Source: Marimonas arenosa
GTDB taxonomy: Bacteria > Pseudomonadota > Alphaproteobacteria > Rhodobacterales > Rhodobacteraceae
Direction of reading: 5' to 3'
Length of the DNA stretch: 64,000 bases
Assembly (NCBI RefSeq): GCF_030848945.1
Contig: NZ_JANHAX010000009.1
Span: forward strand, 46,743-110,742
In this document: positions 9,396 through 18,476 of the stretch, piece after piece
Numbering within the stretch: position 1 is the stretch's first letter
Layout: each line of letters begins with the position of its first letter
Program-made: the position numbers and the translations under genes
Notes under the pieces: generated by a model
Told to the model about the DNA's origin: nothing
The model's input: only the letters and a program-made list of their open reading frames with translations
The model's database searches: none

Positions 9396-10120
9396 GTGCC
9401 GTGCCCTTCGCCGATCACGCGGCGCTCGACCCTCAGTTCGATTTGCGCCCCGGCAACCATGCCGGCGAACCCGGCGACCAGCAGGCCGAGATTATAGGGC
9501 AGCCAAGCCAGCACCAGCGCCATCGTCACCGCCGTGAGCGCCGCCGCGACATGCGCCAGCGTGCGTAGCATCGGCGCGATCATTGCCAGAAAGGTGATTG
9601 GCACGGCGAAATCGAGCGCGAAGTCCGGCGGGATGTGCTGGCCGGCAAGTGCGCCGGCGATCGTGGCGGCCAGCCAGGCCGGCAGCACCGGAGTGCAGGC
9701 GCCGAAAAAGAAGGCTGTTTTCTGCCCCAGCCGCCAATGCGGGTGGCGATCATAGGCGGCAATCGAGGTGGTGAAGCTTTGATCAACGGTCATATAGGCG
9801 ACGAAGGCGCGCTGCCACAGCGGAGCGGCCCCAAGATGCGGTGTCAGCGCCGCCGAATACATCGCCAGCCGCAGGTTAACCGCCAGCGCCGAGATCAGCA
9901 CCACCAGCACCGGCGCCTGCTCCTGCATCAACTGCAGCGCCGTGAACTGCGCTGCCCCGGCCACAACCGCAAAAGAAAAACCAAGCGTTTCCAAAAGGTT
10001 AAGGCCGGCCTCTGTGGCAACCAGACCGAACAGCGCGGCAAAGGGAACCACAACAAGGATGAACGGGGCGCCGGCGCGCACGCCCATCCAGAAGGGGGAT
10101 TTTGCGGTGGCAGGTGGCAT
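9392..10120 (-). CDS. azlC: AzlC family branched-chain amino acid exporter, large subunit
   Basis: A 242-residue membrane protein with several hydrophobic helices and AzlC landmarks: FWMGVRAGAPFILVVVPFA near the start, AGAAQFTALQLM, and AVNLRLAMYSAALTPHLG. The chosen ATG gives the family N-terminus (MPPATAKSPFW); an upstream 51-codon extension is unlike relatives and runs through the intergenic palindrome. Overlap with azlD shows co-expression. It is divergent from fdhD. Confidence 0.92.
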   Translation of the reverse strand: MPPATAKSPFWMGVRAGAPFILVVVPFAALFGLVATEAGLNLLETLGFSFAVVAGAAQFTALQLMQEQAPVLVVLISALAVNLRLAMYSAALTPHLGAAPLWQRAFVAYMTVDQSFTTSIAAYDRHPHWRLGQKTAFFFGACTPVLPAWLAATIAGALAGQHIPPDFALDFAVPITFLAMIAPMLRTLAHVAAALTAVTMALVLAWLPYNLGLLVAGFAGMVAGAQIELRVERRVIGEGHGT

Positions 10121-10147
10121 GGTAAGGCCGTAAAATCGGAAACGTGT

Positions 10148-10163
10148 GATGCTATTTAGCATC
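10148..10163. promoter_or_regulatory. 16-bp palindrome between azlC and fdhD
   Basis: GATGCTATTTAGCATC has 7-bp perfect arms around TT. It sits in the 73-bp gap between the azlC and fdhD starts, where both promoters must lie, so it may be an operator for one or both. No regulator can be assigned. Confidence 0.4.
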
Positions 10164-10193
10164 GCTACCCGTTTTGGGAGAGGGAAACAATCT

Positions 10194-11078
10194 GTGACTC
10201 GCCTTGACGTAGGGGAATACATTATCGCGCCCGACCCCGGCGCGGCACGCCTGACGCGGGCGGTCACCGGCACCGATCACCTGGGGCAGCCGACTGATAT
10301 CCGCGTGGTGGAAGAGCGGCCGCTGACTATCTTCCTCAATTCCCGCGAGATCGTCACGGCGATGACGATCGGGGATTATCCGGACTATCTGGCGCTGGGT
10401 TTCCTGCGCAACCAGGGGATGCTCGGGCCGGAGGAGGAGGTGACCGGCGTCGATTTCGACGACGAGCTTGACACCGTGGTGGTGCGCACCGTGCGCGAAA
10501 CCTCCTTTGAGGACAAGCTCTCGCGCAAAACTCGCACTTCGGGTTGCGCCGTCGGCACGGTGTTTGGCGACATGATGGAAGGTCTGGACAGGGTGAAACT
10601 ACCGGCGACCCGGGTGAAAACCTCGGAGCTCTACGCGCTGGCGCACAAGATCAACCGCACGCCGTCGCTTTATCTTGAGGCCGGCGCGATTCATGGCACG
10701 GTGCTGTGCCAGGGCGACCGCCCGCTGGTCTATATGGAGGACGTCGGACGCCATAACGCCGTCGACAAGATCGCCGGCTGGATGTTTTCCGAACGCGTCG
10801 CAGCGGGCGACAAGCTGCTCTACACCACCGGGCGGCTGACCTCGGAAATGGTGATCAAAACGGCGCTGATGGGCATTCCGGTGCTGGCCTCGCGCTCGGG
10901 CTTCACCGCCTGGGGGGTCGAGATCGCCCGCCAAGTCGGCCTGACCCTGATCGGCCGGATGCGCGGCCAGCGCTTCGTCTGCCTGAGCGGCGAGGAGCGG
11001 CTGGTGCGGGATGCGGATGTGGCCGCGGTGCCCGAGGAGGACGGCAGGTACCGGCGGAAGGGGGCGGGGGGTGCATGA
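10194..11078 (+). CDS. fdhD: Formate dehydrogenase accessory sulfurtransferase FdhD
   Basis: FdhD passes sulfur from a cysteine desulfurase to the molybdenum cofactor of formate dehydrogenase. I chose GTG at 10194 (294 residues) because GGGAGAGGG precedes it by about 9 bases; an ATG at 10146 would place coding sequence over the palindrome. Motifs seen: VVEERPLTIFLNSREIVTAM, the active-site region RTSGCAVGT with one cysteine where E. coli has CxxC, VYMEDVGRHNAVDKI and LASRSGFTAWGVEIARQVG. It opens a molybdenum-cofactor operon. No formate dehydrogenase structural gene is nearby. Confidence 0.95.
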   Translation: MTRLDVGEYIIAPDPGAARLTRAVTGTDHLGQPTDIRVVEERPLTIFLNSREIVTAMTIGDYPDYLALGFLRNQGMLGPEEEVTGVDFDDELDTVVVRTVRETSFEDKLSRKTRTSGCAVGTVFGDMMEGLDRVKLPATRVKTSELYALAHKINRTPSLYLEAGAIHGTVLCQGDRPLVYMEDVGRHNAVDKIAGWMFSERVAAGDKLLYTTGRLTSEMVIKTALMGIPVLASRSGFTAWGVEIARQVGLTLIGRMRGQRFVCLSGEERLVRDADVAAVPEEDGRYRRKGAGGA

Positions 11079-11620
11079 CGGAGGGAGATTTCATCTTTGA
11101 CAGGCCGGTCAGCCTTGCGGAGATGTCCGAAGGCAGCCGCATCGCAGCGCGCCTGGTCTGTTCGGGCCCTTGGCGCCTGCTGGGCTTTGTCGAAACTCTT
11201 GCCATGCTAGTGATCTTGGTGACTAGTCTGGGGCTGGCGCTGGTAGGCGGGTGGATCGTGCTGACTGGGAAAGCACCCGAAAACGGCGTCGCCGTGGCCT
11301 ATCTGCCGTTCCTTATCGTCGCGGGCTATATCGGCCTGCGCCATTTGCGCCTACGGCATTTTCTTTCGGTGACCCTGCAATCGCCGCTGGCTGGCGATGT
11401 GGTCACGACCGTGTCGAAAGACGGGTTGATCCAAGAGACTGAAAGCAGCCGCCTGCACTTCGGATGGCCGGATATCGACCGTTTCGCACAGGGGAAAAAG
11501 ACTTTCGTTTTTACTGCCGCCAATGGTGCAATCATCCTTCCCAAGGTGAGGCTGCGCGGTGGAAATTTGGACGGTTTTCCAGCCCAAATAGCGCGCTGGC
11601 GTGGCGAGGGCGGAGCATGA
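11075..11620 (+). CDS. Two-helix membrane protein, YcxB-like C-terminus
   Basis: A 181-residue protein that starts in an ATGA overlap with fdhD. Two hydrophobic helices lie at about residues 38-62 (ETLAMLVILVTSLGLALVGGWIV) and 73-88. A cytoplasmic domain follows, with TVSKDGLIQETESSRLHFGWPDIDRF and TFVFTAANGAIILPK. The pattern of a two-helix hairpin plus a small beta domain resembles YcxB-like proteins. Its function is unknown. Its place inside a molybdenum-cofactor operon may be incidental. Confidence 0.75.
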   Translation: MTEGDFIFDRPVSLAEMSEGSRIAARLVCSGPWRLLGFVETLAMLVILVTSLGLALVGGWIVLTGKAPENGVAVAYLPFLIVAGYIGLRHLRLRHFLSVTLQSPLAGDVVTTVSKDGLIQETESSRLHFGWPDIDRFAQGKKTFVFTAANGAIILPKVRLRGGNLDGFPAQIARWRGEGGA

Positions 11621-11705
11621 GTTTTCTACGGCGGACAATATTCTTCGAAGAACTTTACCAACAATTTTCGAAAATTCTTGTGTGCCGTTGCGTCGGGCGC
11701 ACACG

Positions 11706-12353
11706 ATGACCCGCCCGCTTGGCATCATCCTCGCCGGGGGCCTTGCCACAAGGATGGGGGGCGGTGACAAGGCGTTGCTGCCGTTGGGGCAGGGCACGCT
11801 TCTGTCCCACGTGATCGAGCGGCTGAGGCCACAGGTGGCGGGGCTGGCGCTGAATGCCAATGGCGATGCGGCGCGGTTTGAAGGGTTCGGCCTGCCGGTG
11901 CTGCCCGACACGATCGAGGGTTTCCCGGGCCCCTTGGCGGGCGTGCTGGCCGGGCTCGACTGGGCGGCGGAGCAAGGCGCGGAAACCGTCGTCACCGCCG
12001 CCGCCGACACACCCTTCCTGCCGCGCGATCTGGTGGCGCGGCTGACGGACGCCGCGCAGGGCATGGCGCAGCCGCTGGTTCTGGCTGCGACGCCGCGCGA
12101 TGAAGAAGCCGAGACTCGCTCGAAGACCCGCTCGGGCCTGGTACGGCACCCGACGTTTGGTCTCTGGCCCGTGGCGCTGCGCCATGACCTGCGCGCGGCG
12201 CTGGAGGGCGGCTTGCGCAAGGTCGTGCTCTGGACCGATGCCCATGGCGGGCGCGAGGCGCTTTTTCCCGATGCCGATCCCGCGCCGTTTTTCAACGTCA
12301 ACACGCCCGACGATCTGGACATCGCCCGGGGCTATCTGGAGAGCGCCACGTGA
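11706..12353 (+). CDS. mobA: Molybdenum cofactor guanylyltransferase
   Basis: MobA joins GMP from GTP to molybdopterin, giving the bis-MGD cofactor used by DMSO-reductase-family enzymes such as formate dehydrogenase. The 215 residues begin with the nucleotidyltransferase signature IILAGGLATRMGGGDKALLPLG. AAADTPFLPRDL is the metal/substrate region and FFNVNTPDDL the C-terminal motif. The start at 11706 places the family N-terminus correctly. Its last bases overlap the mobB start. Confidence 0.95.
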   Translation: MTRPLGIILAGGLATRMGGGDKALLPLGQGTLLSHVIERLRPQVAGLALNANGDAARFEGFGLPVLPDTIEGFPGPLAGVLAGLDWAAEQGAETVVTAAADTPFLPRDLVARLTDAAQGMAQPLVLAATPRDEEAETRSKTRSGLVRHPTFGLWPVALRHDLRAALEGGLRKVVLWTDAHGGREALFPDADPAPFFNVNTPDDLDIARGYLESAT

Positions 12354-12841
12354 AGATATTCGGGGTCGTCGGCTGGAAGAACTCGGGCAAGACCGGGCTG
12401 ATGGAGCGGCTGGTGGCCGACCTGACCGCACGCGGGCTGAAAGTATCGACCATCAAACATGCGCATCACGCCTTTGACGTCGACCAGCCGGGCCGCGACA
12501 GCCACCGCCACCGGGTCGCCGGGGCGGGGCAGGTTCTGTTGGCGTCGCGCATGCGCTGGGCGCTGATGACCGAGCTGGGCGACGCGCCCGAGCCGCCGCT
12601 GTCTGAACTTCTGGGCAAGCTGGATCCGTGCGACCTGGTGTTGATCGAAGGCTATAAGCGCGATGGTCATGCCAAGTTAGAGGCACACCGGGCCGAGACC
12701 GGGCAGCCGCTGATCGCGCCGGACGATCCGACCGTGCGGGCGGTCGCGTCGGACGCGCCGCTAAGCCTCGATCGGCCGGTCTTCGATCTCGACGATACCC
12801 GGGGGATCGCGGATTTCATTTTGGCGGAGTTGGGGTTGTGA
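12350..12841 (+). CDS. mobB: Molybdopterin-guanine dinucleotide biosynthesis protein B
   Basis: A 163-residue P-loop GTP-binding protein that assists MobA. It has GWKNSGKTGLMERL near the N-terminus (Walker A), KVSTIKHAHHAFDVDQPGRDS, and LVLIEGYKRDGHAKLEAHR, all standard for MobB. The start is a GTG overlapping the mobA stop, and the stop overlaps the next gene (GTGA), so translation is coupled along the operon. Confidence 0.96.
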   Translation: MKIFGVVGWKNSGKTGLMERLVADLTARGLKVSTIKHAHHAFDVDQPGRDSHRHRVAGAGQVLLASRMRWALMTELGDAPEPPLSELLGKLDPCDLVLIEGYKRDGHAKLEAHRAETGQPLIAPDDPTVRAVASDAPLSLDRPVFDLDDTRGIADFILAELGL

Positions 12842-14946
12842 GCGAGTTCGACACCATCATCATGGCCGACTGGTCCGGTGGCAATGATCGCGGGCCGACG
12901 CCCAAGGCGGATGCGATCTGGACCTGTGTCGCGGGGGAAGCGCCGCTCTATCATCGCAACCGGCAGGCGGCCGAAGATTGGCTGACCGCGCGGATCGGTG
13001 ACGAAATCGACGCCGGGCGGCGGGTGCTGGCCGGGTTCGATTTCCCCTTCGGCTATCCGGCGGGGTTGGCGCGTGCGCTGGTCGGCGAAGACGATCCGCT
13101 GATCCTCTGGCGCTGGTTCGCCGAGCGGATCGAGGACGCGCCCAAGGCCAACAACCGGTTTGATGTCGCGGGTGAGATCAACCGGCTGTTCTCGGGCACC
13201 GGGCCGTTCTGGGGCAACGGTCTCAAGCGCGACATCCACGATCTGCCGCGCAAGGGGCGGGCGCGGGATTTCGATGCGGTGCCGGAATGGCGCGTGGCCG
13301 AGCGCCGCGCCAAGGGGGCGTTTCCCTGCTGGCAGATGACGGGCGCGGGCGCGGTCGGCGGCCAGGTCATGATGGGGCTGCCCATGTTGTGGCGGCTGCG
13401 TGACCGCTTCGGCGCGGCGGCCTGGCCGTTCGAACCGTTGGAGGACAAGCCGCTGGCTCTGGTCGAGGTCTGGCCGTCACTGATCCGCAAGGTTGTGGCC
13501 GAGGCGCAGCGCGCCGACGAGGTTCGTGATGCGGCCCAGGTCCGGGTGCTGGCCGCGGCGGTGGCCGCTTTGCCGCCCGACCGGCTGGCCAAGATGCTGT
13601 CGGTGGAGGCCCCGGAGGCGGCCGCGGAAGGCTGGATCTTCGGATTGGGGCACGAAGACACGTTGGCGGATGCCGCACGGGCGGCGACGGCGCTGAAACC
13701 GCCGGCGCTCCAGAACGATTGCTTTGCATTGCCGCCGGGCGTTGAGTGGACGCCGGTGGATGCCGCGCTGGCGCTGCTGCGCGATCGTCTGGAACCGGTG
13801 ACGGCGACCGAGACGGTGCCGCTCGGCGATGCGCTGGGTCGGGTGCTGGCGGACCCGGTGGTCGCGCGGCGGTCGAACCCGCCGCTGCCGAATTCCGCGG
13901 TTGATGGCTATGGCTTCGCTTGTGCCGACCTGCCTGTCGGCGATCCGGTGCTGCCGCTGGTGGCGGGCCGCGCGGCGGCAGGGCTGAGATACGAGGGCAC
14001 GGTGCCGCCGGGCCATGCGATCCGGGTGCTGACCGGGGCGGCGTTGCCAGACGGAGTCGATACGGTGGTGATGCAGGAGGACGTCGAACTTGGCGCTGGC
14101 GAAGTGGCCTTCAGGGCCGGGGTGAAAGCCGGCGCCAATGTTCGCCGGGCGGGCGAGGACGTGACCGCCGGAGACGAAGTGCTGGCCGCGGGCCGAGTGG
14201 TCACGCCGGCCGACCTGGCGCTTTGCGCCGCGGTGGGCGTGGACCGACTGACGGTGCGCAAGCCACTGCGGGTCGCCGTGATTTCAACCGGCGACGAGTT
14301 GGTCGAGCCGGGAAAAGCGGCGGAGCCGGGGCAGATATACGATGCCAACCGGCCGATGCTGCTGGCGCTGATCGAACGCGCCGGTCATGTGCCGGTGGAT
14401 TTGGGGCGCATCGCGGATGATCGCGTGCGCCTGCGCGCCGCGTTCGACGCCGCGGCGGCGCAGGCCGATGCGGTGCTGACCTCGGGCGGAGCGTCGGCTG
14501 GCGACGAGGATCATGTCTCGGCCTTGCTGCAACAGGCCGGCGCAATGTCGCTGTGGCGTATGGCGATCAAGCCGGGGCGGCCGCTGGCGCTGGGGATGTG
14601 GCAGGGGGTGCCGGTCTTTGGTCTGCCCGGCAACCCGGTGGCGGCGATTGTGACGGCCTGCGTCTTCGCTCTGCCAGCGTTGGGGCTGCTGGCGGGACGC
14701 GGCTGGCGGGTGCCGCAGGGTTTCGACTTGCCGGCAGCTTTTTCCAAGCGCAAGAAAGCGGGGCGGAGGGAGTTCCTGCGCGCCCGCATTCGCGATGGTC
14801 GGGCCGAGGTGTTCCGCTCGGAAGGATCAGGGCTTATCAGCGGGTTGAGCTGGGCCGAGGGGCTGGTTGATTTGCCTGAGGATACAGCGGAGATTTCCGA
14901 AGGCGACGCGGTGCGTTTCATTCCCTGGAGCGGCTTCGGGCTTTGA
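12838..14946 (+). CDS. moeA: Fusion: DUF429-like N-domain + molybdopterin molybdotransferase MoeA
   Basis: A 702-residue fusion. Residues about 300-702 are MoeA, which inserts molybdate into adenylated molybdopterin: SAVDGYGFACADL, RVLTGAALPDGVDTVVMQED, VAVISTGDELVEPG, VLTSGGASAGDEDHV and VFGLPGNPVAA. Residues 1-300 are a separate domain with IIMADWSGG and LAGFDFPFGYPAGLA, which look like the RNase-H-fold DUF429 pattern, plus LVEVWPSLI. That domain's role is unknown. It is cotranscribed with mobB (4-bp overlap). MoeA alone is about 400 residues, so the fusion is the notable point. Confidence 0.9.
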   Translation: MSEFDTIIMADWSGGNDRGPTPKADAIWTCVAGEAPLYHRNRQAAEDWLTARIGDEIDAGRRVLAGFDFPFGYPAGLARALVGEDDPLILWRWFAERIEDAPKANNRFDVAGEINRLFSGTGPFWGNGLKRDIHDLPRKGRARDFDAVPEWRVAERRAKGAFPCWQMTGAGAVGGQVMMGLPMLWRLRDRFGAAAWPFEPLEDKPLALVEVWPSLIRKVVAEAQRADEVRDAAQVRVLAAAVAALPPDRLAKMLSVEAPEAAAEGWIFGLGHEDTLADAARAATALKPPALQNDCFALPPGVEWTPVDAALALLRDRLEPVTATETVPLGDALGRVLADPVVARRSNPPLPNSAVDGYGFACADLPVGDPVLPLVAGRAAAGLRYEGTVPPGHAIRVLTGAALPDGVDTVVMQEDVELGAGEVAFRAGVKAGANVRRAGEDVTAGDEVLAAGRVVTPADLALCAAVGVDRLTVRKPLRVAVISTGDELVEPGKAAEPGQIYDANRPMLLALIERAGHVPVDLGRIADDRVRLRAAFDAAAAQADAVLTSGGASAGDEDHVSALLQQAGAMSLWRMAIKPGRPLALGMWQGVPVFGLPGNPVAAIVTACVFALPALGLLAGRGWRVPQGFDLPAAFSKRKKAGRREFLRARIRDGRAEVFRSEGSGLISGLSWAEGLVDLPEDTAEISEGDAVRFIPWSGFGL

Positions 14947-15043
14947 CCGACGTAGAGGTCCGGTGTCGAATCCGGCTCAAGACCCGGGGGAAATTGCGTT
15001 GCTCATGTGTCTTAGCGGGCGCATTTTCCTCGCGAGTACCGGG

Positions 15044-16075
15044 TTAGTCGAAGGTTCCCGCCACGCGGCCCAACAGCATGAAGGCCCGTGCTGTGCGGGT
15101 GTCGGCCAACTCGGATATCTCGCTGTCCGAGGCGGCGTCGGCAAACTCGGTGAACATCTGGTCGAACTTGCGCAGGAAATGATGCACCGCGTCGCGGAAG
15201 ATGGGATCCTGCCGCATCCGCCCTGCCGTCAGCGCCAGCGAGGACCGGTCGCGCACGCCACCGAGCGCGGCCACCGGGCGGCCGCGCTGGCCGGCGGCGA
15301 ATTTGCGCCAGATCTCGGGCCGGGCCATGTCAGGGCGCAGGTCGTCCATGTAGATGCCGTCCTGACTCAGCAGCGTCAGCACGTCCTGGCTGGCGCGGAT
15401 CAGCTGGCTGGCATGCCGGTCCTTGAGCGCCTTGCGCAGTGCGGCGAAGCCGTCCAAGTCCTCGGCGGTTTCGGGGAAATTCATCGCGCGGATGAAATCG
15501 GCGCGCGAAAGCGGCGGCGTCATGTCCTCGGCGCGGGTGCCGAGCGGCAGCGCCACCTGCTCTTCGGCGCCCGGTGGGGGCGGTGCCGGTTCGGGCGGCC
15601 GGACGGTGCCGGCATCGCGCGAGGAATGGAAGGTCGCGAGCGCGGTTTCGGTCTTTTTCTGAGCCGCCGCGATCTCGTCAAGCTTCTTGGCCACCGATTG
15701 GTCCATCACCGCACCGCGGCTCTGGGCCTGGGCGACATAGGCCTGGCGAATGGCGTCGATCGCGCCTTGCAGTCGGTGACTTTCCTCACGCATCACCTTT
15801 GAGGCCCGTGCCGCGGTGGCCGCGACCCAGATCATCGCCACGGGCATGAAGATCGCCAGCATGGTCATGATGAAGCGCAGCCCTTCGAGGCTGCCTTCGC
15901 CGGCGCCGTAGGTGGGGCTGTCCGCCGGACCGAGGGTGAGGAAGAACACTGCGGCCCCCGCCAGCCACAGTACCGACAGAGCCAGCGCGATCACCTCGAT
16001 GGCGGTGATGTACGGCTGGCTCGGACGGTCATAGATCCCGAGCGGAGTCGGGCGGCTCTCGGTTGGTTCGACCAT
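15044..16075 (-). CDS. Hypothetical two-helix membrane protein
   Basis: 343 residues with two transmembrane helices near the N-terminus (ITAIEVIALALSVLWLAGAAV and IMTMLAIFMPVAMIWVAATA). A soluble, charged, partly helical region with a Pro-rich linker (PPEPAPPPPG) follows. The C-terminal half (PLSRADFIRAMNFPETAEDLDGF, then FREKFDQMF-like helices) has no motif I recognise. The start at 16075 is preceded by GAGGGGGG; a start 10 codons upstream would overlap greA. It probably follows greA in one transcript. Confidence 0.75.
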   Translation of the reverse strand: MVEPTESRPTPLGIYDRPSQPYITAIEVIALALSVLWLAGAAVFFLTLGPADSPTYGAGEGSLEGLRFIMTMLAIFMPVAMIWVAATAARASKVMREESHRLQGAIDAIRQAYVAQAQSRGAVMDQSVAKKLDEIAAAQKKTETALATFHSSRDAGTVRPPEPAPPPPGAEEQVALPLGTRAEDMTPPLSRADFIRAMNFPETAEDLDGFAALRKALKDRHASQLIRASQDVLTLLSQDGIYMDDLRPDMARPEIWRKFAAGQRGRPVAALGGVRDRSSLALTAGRMRQDPIFRDAVHHFLRKFDQMFTEFADAASDSEISELADTRTARAFMLLGRVAGTFD

Positions 16076-16097
16076 GCGCGGCCCCCCTCGGGACGGG

Positions 16098-16568
16098 TCA
16101 GACATATTCGATCTTGAGCACTTCGTAGGCGCGGTCGCCGCCGGGCGTGCGCACCTCGACGCTGTCGCCCTCTTCCTTGCCGATCAGCGCTCGGGCGATC
16201 GGGGACTTGATGTTGAGCAGCCCCTTTTCGATGTTGGCCTCGTGTTCGCCGACGATCTGCCAGGTCTTTTCTTCGTCGGTGTCCTCGTCCACCAGCGTCA
16301 CGGTGGCGCCGAACTTGATCGCGCCCGACAGTTTGGTGGGGTCGATCACCTCGGCCAGGCCGAGCACCCCTTCGAGCTCCTTGATCCGGCCTTCTATGAA
16401 GCTCTGTTTTTCGCGCGCCGAGTGGTATTCGGCGTTTTCGCTTAGATCGCCATGCTCGCGCGCCTCAGCGATCGCCTTGATGATGGCGGGGCGCTCTTCG
16501 GACTTGAGTTTCTTCAACTCGGCTTCGAGCGCGGCAAAGCCGGCGCGGGTCATCGGGATCTTTTCCAT
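16098..16568 (-). CDS. greA: Transcription elongation factor GreA
   Basis: Rescues backtracked RNA polymerase by stimulating transcript cleavage. The 156 residues have the N-terminal coiled coil with the GDLSENAEYHSAREKQSFIEG region, where the acidic tip D and E residues act, and a C-terminal FKBP-like domain (SPIARALIGKEEGDSVEVRTPGG). The start MEKIPMTRAGFAALEAEL matches the family; a 40-residue in-frame extension upstream is spurious. It is divergent from the ETF-QO gene. Confidence 0.97.
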   Translation of the reverse strand: MEKIPMTRAGFAALEAELKKLKSEERPAIIKAIAEAREHGDLSENAEYHSAREKQSFIEGRIKELEGVLGLAEVIDPTKLSGAIKFGATVTLVDEDTDEEKTWQIVGEHEANIEKGLLNIKSPIARALIGKEEGDSVEVRTPGGDRAYEVLKIEYV

Positions 16569-16820
16569 GGCTCCTGGTCCACCGTCAAAATAAACGCGGC
16601 GCGTTCTTCCGCGCGCCGTCTCATGCTGCATGTCACACTGCCCAAAGGCGTGAGGCCATGCAATAGAGTATGGCTGTGAGCAGTGCAATTCCGCGCATCT
16701 TGGCCGGGAAAACCGCAGAAAGGACGCGTTAACGTCGTGTCGCGATTGACGCAGTGCAGCGTGAAGCGCTAATCAGCGTTGAAATTTTGTTGCCCGTTAG
16801 GTGCCAAGGGGAGGACGCGC

Positions 16821-18467
16821 ATGTCCGAGATCGAACGCGAAGCGATGGAATACGATGTGGTGATCGTTGGCGCAGGCCCGGCGGGCTTGTCGGCGGCGAT
16901 CCGGCTCAAGCAGCTCGACCCGGATCTGAGCGTCGTGGTGCTCGAGAAGGGCTCGGAAGTGGGTGCGCACATCCTGTCGGGTGCAGTGCTTGATCCCTGC
17001 GGGCTCGACGCGCTGATCCCCGACTGGAAGGACAAGGGCGCGCCGCTGAACGTTCCGGTCAAGGAAGACAATTTCTACATGCTGGGTGAGGCAGGTGATA
17101 TCCGCATCCCCAACTGGCCGATGCCGCCACTGATGTCGAACCACGGCAAATACATCGTCTCGATGGGCAATGTCTGCCGCTGGATGGCCGAGCAGGCCGA
17201 GGAGATGGGCGTCGAGATCTTCCCCGGCATGGCTTGCTCCGAGCTGGTTTACGATGGCGACCGGGTAAAGGGCGTGGTGGCCGGTGTGTTCGGTCTTGAG
17301 CCTGACGGGTCGATCGGGCCGGACACCGAGCCGGGCATGGAGTTGCATGGCAAGTACGTGTTCCTGTCGGAAGGCGTGCGCGGCTCGCTGGCGAAAGAGG
17401 TGATTGCCAAATACGACCTGTCGAAAGGCAAAGAGCCGCAGAAATTCGGCATCGGAATGAAGGAAATCTGGGAGATCGATCCGGCCAAGCACAATGAAGG
17501 CGAAGTCACCCACACGATGGGCTGGCCGCTCGGCGGCAATGCCGGGGGCGGGTCGTTCATCTATCACCTCGAGAACAACCAGGTCTATGTCGGTTTCGTG
17601 GTGCACCTGAACTATGCCAACCCGCATCTCTTCCCCTACATGGAGTTCCAGCGGTTCAAGCATCACCCGAAGGTCGCCGAGTTGCTGGAAGGCGGCAAGC
17701 GCGTGGCTTATGGCGCAAGGGCGATCAGCGAGGGCGGCTTTCAGTCGATGCCAAAGATGGTGGCGCCGGGTGTGGCACTGCTGGGTTGTTCGGTCGGCAT
17801 GGTCAACGTGCCGCGGATCAAGGGCAACCACAACGCCATGCTCTCGGGCAAGGCCGCAGCTGAGGCCGCCTACGAGGCGATCCAGGCCGGCCGTGAAGGC
17901 GATGAGCTGGCTGCCTACGAGACCGAAGTGCGGACCGGACCGATCGGCAAGGACCTCAAGAAAGTGCGCAACGTCAAGCCGATGTGGTCGAAATGGGGGA
18001 TGCTGCCGAGTCTCGCGCTGGGCGGATTCGATATGTGGTGCAACACCCTTGGCTTCTCGCTGTTCGGCACGTTGAAGCACGGAAAGACCGATGCGGCAGC
18101 GACCGAGCCCGCGGACAAGCACAAACCGATCGACTATCCCAAGCCCGACGGCAAGCTGAGCTTCGACCGGCTGACCAACGTCAGCTTCTCGTTCACCAAC
18201 CACGAGGAAAGTCAGCCGGCGCACCTTCACCTCGACGATCCGGACCTGCCGATCAAGGTCAACCTGCCGAAATACGCCGAACCGGCGCAGCGCTATTGCC
18301 CGGCCGGTGTCTATGAGGTGGTCGAGGAAGAGGGCCAGGCCCCGCGTTTCGTGGTCAATTTCCAGAACTGCGTGCACTGCAAGACCTGCGATATCAAGGA
18401 CCCCAGCCAGAACATCAACTGGGTCACCCCGCAGGGCGGCGACGGGCCGAACTATCCCAATATGTAA
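16821..18467 (+). CDS. Electron transfer flavoprotein-ubiquinone oxidoreductase
   Basis: Membrane-associated flavo-iron-sulfur enzyme that takes electrons from ETF (fatty acid, amino acid and dimethylglycine-type dehydrogenases) to ubiquinone. The 548 residues match the family. The FAD-binding VVIVGAGPAGLSAAIRL is at the N-terminus and GHTM/GWPLGGNAGGGSFIYH in the middle. A C-terminal ferredoxin-like 4Fe-4S site reads CPAGVYE, CVHCKTC and DIKDPSQNINWVTPQGG. AAGGGGAGG lies before the chosen ATG; the in-frame start 42 bases upstream is less likely. A terminator follows 9 bp after the stop. Confidence 0.97.
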   Translation: MSEIEREAMEYDVVIVGAGPAGLSAAIRLKQLDPDLSVVVLEKGSEVGAHILSGAVLDPCGLDALIPDWKDKGAPLNVPVKEDNFYMLGEAGDIRIPNWPMPPLMSNHGKYIVSMGNVCRWMAEQAEEMGVEIFPGMACSELVYDGDRVKGVVAGVFGLEPDGSIGPDTEPGMELHGKYVFLSEGVRGSLAKEVIAKYDLSKGKEPQKFGIGMKEIWEIDPAKHNEGEVTHTMGWPLGGNAGGGSFIYHLENNQVYVGFVVHLNYANPHLFPYMEFQRFKHHPKVAELLEGGKRVAYGARAISEGGFQSMPKMVAPGVALLGCSVGMVNVPRIKGNHNAMLSGKAAAEAAYEAIQAGREGDELAAYETEVRTGPIGKDLKKVRNVKPMWSKWGMLPSLALGGFDMWCNTLGFSLFGTLKHGKTDAAATEPADKHKPIDYPKPDGKLSFDRLTNVSFSFTNHEESQPAHLHLDDPDLPIKVNLPKYAEPAQRYCPAGVYEVVEEEGQAPRFVVNFQNCVHCKTCDIKDPSQNINWVTPQGGDGPNYPNM

Positions 18468-18476
18468 TGCTGAAGC

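Noticed and set aside
16797..18377. 526-codon minus-strand frame opposite the ETF-QO gene
   Set aside because: Mirror of a strongly conserved gene; composition (many His, Arg, Leu) is typical of antisense frames.
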